Shown: one piece after another, positions 33,910 to 41,918 of the stretch
Layout: the number at the start of each line of letters is the position of its first letter
Numbering within the stretch: the first letter of the stretch is position 1
NCBI RefSeq assembly: GCF_014842025.1
Contig: NZ_JACYUY010000014.1
Span: 62,001 to 126,000, forward strand
Reading direction: 5' to 3'
From: Massilia sp. CFBP 13721
GTDB lineage: Bacteria; Pseudomonadota; Gammaproteobacteria; Burkholderiales; Burkholderiaceae_D
DNA: 64,000 bases
Position numbers and translations under genes: made by a program
The notes under the pieces: model-generated
Told to the model about the DNA's origin: nothing
What the model saw: only the letters and a program-made list of their open reading frames with translations
Database searches by the model: none

Positions 33910-33952
33910 TTTGTGACATTTTGTTGAAATCTGTGTCGCAGGCTGGACGGGC

Positions 33953-34017
33953 AAAAAAAAACCCGCTCCGGAGGGGGAGCGGGTGAAGTCCAAAACTAGG
34001 GATGTCCTGAAAGAGAC
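33953..34017 (-). ncRNA. predicted small RNA, copy 2
   Basis: About 65 nt on the minus strand, 93 bp upstream of copy 1 and sharing its identical 5' unit. The terminator stem differs in sequence but not in form: ACCCGCTCC / GGAGCGGGT (33961-33984) with a 6-nt loop, then nine T residues. The -10 box is TATAGT. Divergence of the terminator and spacer with perfect conservation of the 5' unit indicates selection on the 5' RNA segment. Confidence 0.72.
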
Positions 34018-34023
34018 AGGTTC

Positions 34024-34067
34024 ACTATAAGGTTCCGCCCTCCCCGTTCTCTGTGCGATAACTCACA
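34024..34067 (-). promoter_or_regulatory. promoter of small RNA copy 2 with CRP-like site
   Basis: Minus strand: TATAGT at 34029-34024 as -10 and TGTGA-GTTATC-GCACA at 34067-34052, again one mismatch from the CRP consensus, centred about 42 bp before the predicted start. The site-to--10 spacing is 22 bp here and 21 bp in copy 1, while the sequence between them has diverged except for CACAGAG and CGGG blocks. Confidence 0.6.
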
Positions 34068-34156
34068 CATGAGACTCAAATCCATTATTCAGACAATTTC
34101 TCTTGTAAAAATCGGTATTGTGCCGAGCCAGCCTGCTTGAAAAAACACGCACAAAT

Positions 34157-34195
34157 AAAAATGCCGCCCGGTTTACAGCCGGGCGGCATTTTTTT
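34157..34195. terminator. bidirectional terminator after secF
   Basis: An 11-bp stem ATGCCGCCCGG / CCGGGCGGCAT (34161-34189, 7-nt loop) with seven T residues on the plus strand and a TTTTATTTG run on the minus strand. On the minus strand it ends the secD-secF operon and separates it from the small-RNA promoters. Confidence 0.85.
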
Positions 34196-34207
34196 CGGAC
34201 TAGACGT

Positions 34208-35227
34208 TTAGACGACGGCGCCGTCGGTCTCGTCTTTTTCCTTGACCGGCTTGATCAGGTCTTCACGCTTGACGCCGAACCACATCGCCAGCGCGGCGGC
34301 CACGAACACCGACGAATAGATACCGAAGCAGATACCGATCGTCAGCGCCATCGCGAAGTGGTGCAGCGACGGGCCGCCGAACAGCAGCATCGACAGCACC
34401 ATCATCTGGGTCGAGGCGTGGGTGATGATGGTTCGCGAGATGGTGCTGGTGATCGCGTGGTCGATGACTTCGACGACCGTCATCTTGCGCTGCTTGCGGA
34501 AGGTTTCGCGGATCCGGTCGAAGATGACGACCGATTCGTTGACCGAGTAACCGAGTACCGCCAGCACCGCCGCCAGCACCGTCAGCGAGAATTCCCACTG
34601 GAAGAAGGCGAAGAAGCCGAGAATGATGACGACGTCGTGCAGGTTCGCCAGGATCGCGGCGACGGCGAATTTCCACTCGAAGCGCACCGCCAGGTAGATC
34701 ACCACGCCGACCACGACCATGATCAGCGCGTTCAGGCCGTCATGCGCCAGTTCGTCGCCGACCTGCGGGCCGACGAAGTCGACGCGCTGCAGCGTCACCA
34801 GTTCGGCGCCGGCCGCGTTGGCGCAGGTGGTGCGCTCGACCGGCTGGCCCTTTTCCGTTACCGTGATCTGCTTCGGCGTACCGCCTTCCGAGGCGCAGAC
34901 GGCATTGAAAGCTTCCGACGACACGGTGGCGCCGGCGGCGGTTTTTACCGGCGGCAGGCGCAGCATGATGTCCTGGGCGGTGCCGAAGCTGGCCACTTCC
35001 GGCGCTTCATGGCCGATGCTGCGCAGCGTGGCGCGGATCTTTTCCTGGTCGGCCGCATGCGGATAACGCAGTTCCATCACGGTGCCGCCGGTGAACTCGA
35101 CCGAGAAGTGCAGGCCCTTGGTCACCAGGAAGAACACCGCAGCCACGAAGGTCAGCGCCGAGATCACGTTGAAGATCAACGCGTGGCGCATGAACGGGAT
35201 GTCCCGCTTGATTTTGAAAAATTCCAT
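34208..35227 (-). CDS. secF: protein translocase subunit SecF
   Basis: A 339-residue membrane protein of the RND-like SecDF family that uses proton-motive force to assist Sec protein export. It has the N-terminal helix, the conserved GLHFSVEFTGGTVMEL, a periplasmic region and five further helices with VRFEWKFAVAAILANLHDVVI and GYSVNESVVIFDRIRE. The usual ending KREDL is present. It is somewhat longer than E. coli SecF owing to a periplasmic insertion near residues 105-145. It is 12 bp downstream of secD and last in the operon. Confidence 0.96.
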   Translation of the reverse strand: MEFFKIKRDIPFMRHALIFNVISALTFVAAVFFLVTKGLHFSVEFTGGTVMELRYPHAADQEKIRATLRSIGHEAPEVASFGTAQDIMLRLPPVKTAAGATVSSEAFNAVCASEGGTPKQITVTEKGQPVERTTCANAAGAELVTLQRVDFVGPQVGDELAHDGLNALIMVVVGVVIYLAVRFEWKFAVAAILANLHDVVIILGFFAFFQWEFSLTVLAAVLAVLGYSVNESVVIFDRIRETFRKQRKMTVVEVIDHAITSTISRTIITHASTQMMVLSMLLFGGPSLHHFAMALTIGICFGIYSSVFVAAALAMWFGVKREDLIKPVKEKDETDGAVV

Positions 35228-35239
35228 GACGATTCCTAA

Positions 35240-37117
35240 TTATTTCTTTTCAGCGGGCAGGCCCGGGGTCCAGACGGTGCCCACCGACAGCTTGGTGAGC
35301 TTCTTGCCGCGGCGGCCGTACCAGAAGTTGGCGATGCCGCGCGAGACGAACACGGCCGAGAACATCGAGGTCAGGATGCCGAGCGTGTGCACCACGGCAA
35401 AACCGCGCACCGCGCCCGAACCGAAGATCAGCAGCGCCAGGCCGACGATCAGGGTCGTCACGTTGGAGTCGAAAATCGTGTCCCAGGCATGGCTGAAGCC
35501 GTTGGTGATCGCCATCTGCGGCGTGGCGCCGGCGCGCAACTCCTCGCGGATACGCTCGTTGATCAGCACGTTGGCGTCGATCGCCATACCGAGCGCCAGC
35601 GCGATTGCGGCGATACCCGGCAGGGTCAAGGTGGCTTGCAGCATCGACAGCAAGGCCAGCAGGAACATCACGTTGGCGGCCAGCGCCAGCGCGCTGAAGA
35701 CACCGAACATGTGATAGTAGATGATCATGAAGATGGCGATCGCGACGAAGCCCCACACGGTCGAGTGCAGGCCGCGGTCGATGTTTTCGGCGCCCAGCTG
35801 CGGGCCGACCACGCGTTCTTCGATGAATTCCATCGGCGCCGACAGCGCGCCCGAGCGCAGCAGCAGCGCCAGCTCATTCGCGTCTTCGATGCTGCCGATG
35901 CCGGTGATCTGGAAGGTCGAGCCGAGTTCGCCCTGGATGGTCGGGGCCGACGGCACGGTGTACTTGCCCTTCTCTTTCAGCAGGATCGCCATGCGCTTGC
36001 CGATGTTTTCGCGGGTAGCGAGACGGATCTTGCGGCCGCCGTCGCCGTTCAGGTCGAGCGATACGGCCGGCTGCTGGTTCTGGTCGAAGGTGGCGACGGC
36101 GCTCGAGATGTAGTCGCCGGTCAGAATAATGTCTTTCGACACCACGACCGGGGCGCCGCGGCCTTCGGTGAACAGTTCCGAATTGAGCGGAATGGCGGCC
36201 GACAGTTCGGTGCCCGGGGTGATGGTCGAATCGACCATGCGCATTTCGAGGGTCGCGGTGCGGCCGATGATGTCTTTCGCACGGGCCACGTCCTGCACGC
36301 CCGGCAGCTGGACGACGATGCGGTCGGCGCCCTGGCGCTGGATGACCGGCTCGGTCACGCCGAGTTCGTTGATACGCTTGGACAGCGTGGTGATGTTCTG
36401 GTTCACGCCTTCTTCGACGGTGCGCTTGAGCGCTTCCGGCTTCAGGGTGACCATCAGTTTCAGGTCGGTACCGTCGGCGGCATCGGCAAAGGCCAGGTCT
36501 TGCACCTGGCTCGACAGCGCGGTGCGGGCGGCGGCGCGGGTGGCGGCATCGCGGAAGGTCACCTCCACCGTATTGCCGACACGCTCGATACCGGCGTGGC
36601 GCACGTTCTTGTCGCGCAGGATGCTGCGCACGCTCGCTTGCGTGCCCTTGATCTTGGTTTCCAGCACGGCCTTGGAATCGACTTGCAGCAGGAAGTGGAC
36701 GCCGCCGCGCAGGTCGAGGCCGAGGTTCATCGCCTTGGCGTTCAGGGTCTGCATCCAGGCCGGGGTATTCTTCACCAGGTTGACGGTGACGATGTAATCG
36801 GGATCCGCCGGGTCACGGTTGAGCTGGCGCTCGAGCGCGAGCTTGGCCTTGAACTGGGCGTCGGTGGTGGCGAAACGCGCACGCACGGCCGTCGAGTTGC
36901 CGGCGCCATCCAGGGTGACCTGGTTCGCAGGAACACCTTCGCGTGTCAGCACGTCCGCGACTCGGGACGTGGTCTCGCTCGTAATCTTGACCGTCGTCTT
37001 GCCGGTCGTAACCTGCAACGCTGGCGATTCGCCGAAGTAGTTAGGCGCCGTGTACAGCGCGCCCAGCAGCAGCGCGACGGCGATCAGTATGTATTTCCAG
37101 ACGGGATAGCGATTCAT
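35240..37117 (-). CDS. secD: protein translocase subunit SecD
   Basis: A 625-residue partner of SecF. It opens MNRYPVWKYILIAVALLLGALYTAPNYF split by my count as helix 1, followed by the SecD signature LGLDLRGGVHFLLQVD (about residue 130), the periplasmic head, and the C-terminal membrane domain with GMAIDANVLINERIREEL carrying the Asp needed for proton coupling. Length matches betaproteobacterial SecD. It is 63 bp downstream of yajC. Confidence 0.96.
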   Translation of the reverse strand: MNRYPVWKYILIAVALLLGALYTAPNYFGESPALQVTTGKTTVKITSETTSRVADVLTREGVPANQVTLDGAGNSTAVRARFATTDAQFKAKLALERQLNRDPADPDYIVTVNLVKNTPAWMQTLNAKAMNLGLDLRGGVHFLLQVDSKAVLETKIKGTQASVRSILRDKNVRHAGIERVGNTVEVTFRDAATRAAARTALSSQVQDLAFADAADGTDLKLMVTLKPEALKRTVEEGVNQNITTLSKRINELGVTEPVIQRQGADRIVVQLPGVQDVARAKDIIGRTATLEMRMVDSTITPGTELSAAIPLNSELFTEGRGAPVVVSKDIILTGDYISSAVATFDQNQQPAVSLDLNGDGGRKIRLATRENIGKRMAILLKEKGKYTVPSAPTIQGELGSTFQITGIGSIEDANELALLLRSGALSAPMEFIEERVVGPQLGAENIDRGLHSTVWGFVAIAIFMIIYYHMFGVFSALALAANVMFLLALLSMLQATLTLPGIAAIALALGMAIDANVLINERIREELRAGATPQMAITNGFSHAWDTIFDSNVTTLIVGLALLIFGSGAVRGFAVVHTLGILTSMFSAVFVSRGIANFWYGRRGKKLTKLSVGTVWTPGLPAEKK

Positions 37118-37180
37118 AGTGTTCCAGCGTTGGGTGTTGAGCGACAGCGGCCCTTGTGATCGAAGGGCCGCGGCGCGGGC

Positions 37181-37513
37181 TTACAGGGACTTGAGCGTAC
37201 CCTTCGGCAGCAGCGTGGTGACTGCGTTTTTCTGCACGACCATCTCGGTACCGGTGGCCACTTCGATAGTGACATAGGCGTCTTTCACCTGCACGACGCG
37301 GCCCAGGATGCCGCCGGCGGTGACGACTTCATCGCCCTTGGCCAGCGCTTCCATCATTGCTTTCATTTCTTTCTGGCGCTTTTGCTGCGGGCGGATCATG
37401 AGGAAATACATGACCACGAACATGATCAGCAGGGGCGCGAAGGTCGTCAGGTTGCCCATCAGGCCAGGATCGGCAGCGGTGGTGGTTTGCGCGTACGCGT
37501 TGGAAATGAACAC
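37181..37513 (-). CDS. yajC: preprotein translocase accessory subunit YajC
   Basis: A 110-residue inner-membrane protein. The best start is GTG 37513, with GGAG 5 bases upstream, giving VFISNAYAQTTTA, which aligns with the usual YajC opening; the longer frame starting at 37603 runs through a poly-A/T stretch and adds nothing conserved. One helix (FAPLLIMFVVMYFLMIRPQQ) is followed by KRQKEMKAMMEALAKGDEVV, GGILGRVVQV and the ending LPKGTLKSL. It heads yajC-secD-secF; tgt and queA, its usual upstream neighbours, are displaced by an inserted gene. Confidence 0.93.
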   Translation of the reverse strand: MFISNAYAQTTTAADPGLMGNLTTFAPLLIMFVVMYFLMIRPQQKRQKEMKAMMEALAKGDEVVTAGGILGRVVQVKDAYVTIEVATGTEMVVQKNAVTTLLPKGTLKSL

Positions 37514-37665
37514 AAGGACTCCGATTGTGAGATAAAAAAAACAGCGCTGTATTCTAGCACCGGCGAATCGCCAGCGGCCATTTGCGGTAGATGGGATTGA
37601 CAAGAATGAATTGCAAGGTGGAAATTAGGGATATTGATGCGTTTTGCACCTTGGCGGCGGTGCAC

Positions 37666-37814
37666 CGTAGGGTGGGCACTTGTGCCCACGCGGTCGTGCT
37701 GTAGCGGACCCTACCGTATAAGCTTGCTGCGATTGGATGCGCCCCGTTTCGGACTTGGTGAACCTGTTCAACCATCATCCGTGGTACCGCGTGGGCACGA
37801 GTGCCCACCCTACG
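37666..37814. repeat. inverted REP pair upstream of yajC
   Basis: Units at 37666-37693 (CGTAGGGTGGGCACTTGTGC then CCACGCGG) and 37787-37814 (CCGCGTGGGCACGAGTGC then CCACCCTACG) face each other about 95 bp apart. The second abuts the 116-bp palindromic element directly. The 37514-38096 gap otherwise holds that element and a short palindrome described separately. Confidence 0.85.
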
Positions 37815-37929
37815 AGGTTGTGAAAAAATCGCCATGGCTGCGTTGCCTCGTCTCGCCGTACACTCGTACTGTCTTCGACTCGGCGCCGGGCGGCCGTATC
37901 CCTTGCCCTGACAATTTTTTCACAACCTC
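37814..37929. repeat. 116-bp palindromic element, copy A
   Basis: The terminal arms GAGGTTGTGAAAAAAT and ATTTTTTCACAACCTC are perfect inverted repeats of 16 bp. The interior contains CCATGGCTGCGTTGCCTCGT, CTCGCCGTAC, GTACTGTCTTCGACTCGG and GGCCGTATCCCTTGCCCTG, with further internal complementarity. It is the same element as copy B at 39339-39454 in the opposite orientation, with one mismatch in 116 bp. No coding capacity. Confidence 0.88.
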
Positions 37930-37998
37930 TACGAATGAGGCCCTCGGCAGCAAGCATTTCGAGCCTGTGCGAGAATCCTGCCAGGCGAAACGCAGTAC

Positions 37999-38014
37999 CG
38001 CATGCGCATGCGGC
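37999..38014. promoter_or_regulatory. 16-bp perfect palindrome upstream of the OYE gene
   Basis: CCGCATGCGCATGCGG is self-complementary over 16 bp and lies 83 bp before the ATG of the OYE gene. It might be a regulator-binding site, but no family can be named and GC-rich palindromes occur by chance; confidence is low. Confidence 0.25.
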
Positions 38015-38096
38015 AGACCTTTCGCCACAATCCCACCTTATACGCCGCCCGGCGCGCACTTGCGCGCTGGCTGCTTATCTATTGAAAAAGTTTCCC

Positions 38097-39197
38097 ATGT
38101 CAGCATTGTTTTCCCCGTTTACATTAAAAGACGTCACCCTGCGCAACCGTATCGCGGTGCCGCCGATGTGCCAGTACAGCGCCACCGATGGCCTCACCAA
38201 CGGATGGCACCAGACCCACTACGAAAGCATCGCCCGCGGCGGCGCCGGCCTGGTGATTGTCGAAGCGACCGGCGTCTCGCCGGAAGGCCGCATCACCCCG
38301 GGCTGCCTCGGCCTGTGGGACGACGGCCAGGTCGCCGGCCTGGCGCGCATTGCCGCCAACATCAAGGCGGCCGGCGCCGTGCCCGGCATCCAGATCGGCC
38401 ATGCCGGCCGCAAGGCCAGCGCCCAGCGTCCGTGGGAAGGCGACGACCACATCCCTGAAGGCGACCCGAGCGGCTGGGAAACGATCTCGCCCTCCGCCAT
38501 CGCTTTCGGCGCCAACCTGCCGCGCGTGCCGCGTGCGATGACGATCGCCGACATCGATCGCGTCAAAGCCGACTTCGTGGCCGCCGCCCGCCGCGCGCTC
38601 GACGCCGGCTTCGAATGGCTCGAACTGCACTTCGCCCACGGCTACCTCGGCCAGAGCTTTTTCTCGGTGCACGCGAACGGGCGCGACGATCGCTATGGCG
38701 GCGACCTCGCCGGCCGCAGCCGCTTCCTGCTCGAGACGCTCGCCGCCGTGCGCGCGGTCTGGCCCGAGCGCTTCCCGCTGACGGCGCGTTTCGGCGTGAT
38801 CGAATTCGACGGGCGCGATGAAGAGACCTTGTCCGAGTCGATCGAACTGACGAAGCAGTTCCGTGCCGGCGGCCTCGACATGCTGAACGTGAGCGTCGGC
38901 TTCTCGACGCCGGATGCGAGCATTCCTTGGGGTTCCGGTTTCCTGGCGCCGATCGCCGAACGCGTGAAGCGCGAAACCGGTCTGCCGGTGGCGTCGTCGT
39001 GGAACATCGATTCGCCGGCAGTCGCCGAGCGTGTCGTGCTTGATGGCCAGATGGACCTGGTGATGATCGGGCGCGCGCACCTGGGCAATCCGCATTATGC
39101 GTATGCGGCGGCCAAGGCGCTGGGCGTGGACAAGCCGTCGTGGACGCTGCCGGCGCCGTATGCGCACTGGCTGGAGCGCTATCGCGCGGCGGAGTAA
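38097..39197 (+). CDS. NADH:flavin oxidoreductase, old yellow enzyme family (second copy)
   Basis: A 366-residue FMN ene-reductase started at the ATG at 38097. It has VPPMCQYSA, EATGVSPEGRITPGCLG, GHAGRKASAQRPWEG and the paired His motif ELHFAHGYLGQSF. The usual FLSPLSNxRxDxYGG is changed to FFSVHANGRDDRYGG, so it is a diverged relative of the copy at 1221-2333. It reduces activated alkenes with NAD(P)H; substrate unknown. It lies on the strand opposite to tgt and yajC and interrupts that conserved pair, flanked by inverted copies of a 116-bp element. Confidence 0.92.
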   Translation: MSALFSPFTLKDVTLRNRIAVPPMCQYSATDGLTNGWHQTHYESIARGGAGLVIVEATGVSPEGRITPGCLGLWDDGQVAGLARIAANIKAAGAVPGIQIGHAGRKASAQRPWEGDDHIPEGDPSGWETISPSAIAFGANLPRVPRAMTIADIDRVKADFVAAARRALDAGFEWLELHFAHGYLGQSFFSVHANGRDDRYGGDLAGRSRFLLETLAAVRAVWPERFPLTARFGVIEFDGRDEETLSESIELTKQFRAGGLDMLNVSVGFSTPDASIPWGSGFLAPIAERVKRETGLPVASSWNIDSPAVAERVVLDGQMDLVMIGRAHLGNPHYAYAAAKALGVDKPSWTLPAPYAHWLERYRAAE

Positions 39198-39203
39198 AAA
39201 ATG

Positions 39204-39233
39204 AAAAAGCGCGGCCAACTGGCCGCGCTTTTT
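39204..39233 (+). terminator. rho-independent terminator after the OYE gene
   Basis: A 13-bp stem AAAAAGCGCGGCC / GGCCGCGCTTTTT with a 4-nt loop (AACT) starts 7 bp after the stop codon. The A and T runs make it usable in both directions. Confidence 0.85.
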
Positions 39234-39287
39234 CGTGGGTGCATGAACGGTTCGACTGCGCGAAGGTGCGTTGAACTAATGTACAAA

Positions 39288-39500
39288 ACGCGTGGAGTCG
39301 GGACTCCACCCTACATGCTCGATTACGCGGCGATCGTAGAGGTTGTGAAAAAATTGTCAGGGCAAGGGATACGGCCGCCCGGCGCCGAGTCGAAGACAGT
39401 ACGAGGGTACGGCGAGACGAGGCAACGCAGCCATGGCGATTTTTTCACAACCTCGTAGGGTGGAGCGGGCGGCGAACCGCTCCTGACCCCACGCGTTCAG
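39288..39500. repeat. REP units flanking palindromic element copy B
   Basis: Unit 39288-39314 (ACGCGTGGAGTCGGGACTCC then ACCCTACA) lies before copy B and unit 39454-39500 (CGTAGGGTGGAGCGG ... CCCCACGCGTTC) lies directly after it. Both keep the TAGGGTGG and CGCGT tags but have different stem sequences, showing compensatory change within the hairpin. Confidence 0.75.
39339..39454. repeat. 116-bp palindromic element, copy B
   Basis: The reverse complement of copy A apart from a single base (115 of 116 identical), with arms GAGGTTGTGAAAAAAT. Copies A and B flank the OYE gene in inverted orientation at a distance of 1.4 kb. It lies between the OYE terminator and the tgt stop. Confidence 0.88.
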
Positions 39501-39526
39501 CAGCGGCAGCGATGCCGCGCCAGTGA

Positions 39527-40672
<1,146 letters not shown>

Positions 40673-40687
40673 TTATTGACGTAAGGT

Positions 40688-41710
40688 TCAGCGAGAGCGG
40701 GTGGTCAACAGCATGGCATCGCCATAACTGAAGAAACGGTATTCGTTGGCGATCGCATGGGCATAGGCCTTGCGGATCTCGGCATAGCCGGCAAAGGCAG
40801 ACACCAGCATCAGCAGCGTCGACTTCGGCAAATGGAAATTGGTGATCAGGCGCGTCACCGTCTTGAATTTGTAGCCGGGCGTGATGAACAGCGCAGTGTC
40901 GGCGCTGCCGGCCACCAGCTCGCCCGTCTGCGAGGCCGACTCCAGCGCGCGCAAACTGGTGGTGCCCACCGCAACGACGTCGCGTCCGGCCGCTTTCGCG
41001 GCGCGCACGGCATCGACCGTCTCCTGCGCGATCGTGTACCACTCGGTGTGCATGTTGTGCTGCGAGAGGTCTTCCACGCGCACGGGTTGAAAAGTGCCGG
41101 CGCCCACGTGCAGCGTCACGTAGGCGAAGTTCACGCCCTTGGCTTTTAATTTGTCGAGCAGCGGCTGGTCGAAATGCAGGCCGGCGGTCGGCGCGGCGAC
41201 TGCGCCCGGCTCTTTCGAATACACGGTCTGGTAGCGCTGCTCGTCGAATTCGTCGGCGGAGTGCTCGATGTAGGGCGGCAGCGGCAGGCGTCCGTGCGCT
41301 TCGATCAGGTCGAACACGTCGCCGTCGAAGTGCAAGGTAAAGAATTCGCCGGCGCGCTCGCCGGTGGTGACGTCAAAAGCGTCGGCCAGGCGGATGCGGT
41401 TGCCCGGTTTCGGCGACTTCGATGCGCGCACTTGCGCCAGTACCGTGCGGTTGTCCAGCACCCGTTCGACCAGCACCTCGACCTGGCCGCCGGTTTCCTT
41501 GACGCCGAAGAAGCGCGCCTTTAATACACGCGTGTTGTTCATCACCAGCAGGTCGCCGGCTTGCAGTTGGTCGAGGATGTCGGCGAAATGGCGGTCAGTG
41601 ATCTGCTCGCCATCGAGCTGCAGCAGGCGCGAGGCGCTGCGGTCCGGCAGGGGCAATTGCGCGATGCGCTCGGGCGGCAAATCGAAATCGAAGTCGGAAA
41701 GCGAATACAT
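40688..41710 (-). CDS. queA: S-adenosylmethionine:tRNA ribosyltransferase-isomerase
   Basis: A 340-residue enzyme started at the ATG at 41710 ([18 protein letters not shown]), the usual QueA opening. It adds the ribosyl moiety of SAM to preQ1-tRNA, giving epoxyqueuosine. Conserved blocks: [52 protein letters not shown] and HTEWYTI. It is divergent from recG and starts the queA-tgt unit. Confidence 0.95.
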   Translation of the reverse strand: MYSLSDFDFDLPPERIAQLPLPDRSASRLLQLDGEQITDRHFADILDQLQAGDLLVMNNTRVLKARFFGVKETGGQVEVLVERVLDNRTVLAQVRASKSPKPGNRIRLADAFDVTTGERAGEFFTLHFDGDVFDLIEAHGRLPLPPYIEHSADEFDEQRYQTVYSKEPGAVAAPTAGLHFDQPLLDKLKAKGVNFAYVTLHVGAGTFQPVRVEDLSQHNMHTEWYTIAQETVDAVRAAKAAGRDVVAVGTTSLRALESASQTGELVAGSADTALFITPGYKFKTVTRLITNFHLPKSTLLMLVSAFAGYAEIRKAYAHAIANEYRFFSYGDAMLLTTRSR

Positions 41711-41765
41711 TCTGGTCAATTCTGGGAAAATGGTACTGGCAGCCTTACAATATGGCCCCAAGTAC

Positions 41766-41865
41766 GAACGCGTGAAAAATCCTCCATGGCGGCGTTGCAT
41801 CGTCTCGCCGTACTAGCGTACTGTCTTCGACGATGCGCCTTGCCCTGGAGGTTTTTCACACGTTC
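41766..41865. repeat. 100-bp palindromic element, variant copy D
   Basis: A shorter relative of copies A-C: it keeps TCGTCTCGCCGTACT and GTACTGTCTTCGACGATG and GCCTTGCCCTGG, but lacks the CGCCGGGCGGCC segment. The outer arms differ in sequence from A-C yet still pair with each other (GAACGCGTGAAAAA / TTTTTCACACGTTC with one mismatch). It lies in the queA-recG divergent gap, which is otherwise featureless. Confidence 0.8.
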
Positions 41866-41918
41866 GTCATGCGGCGAACCCTCTATTTTACGCTGAAGCC
41901 CGCCAAAACGCTGCATCC

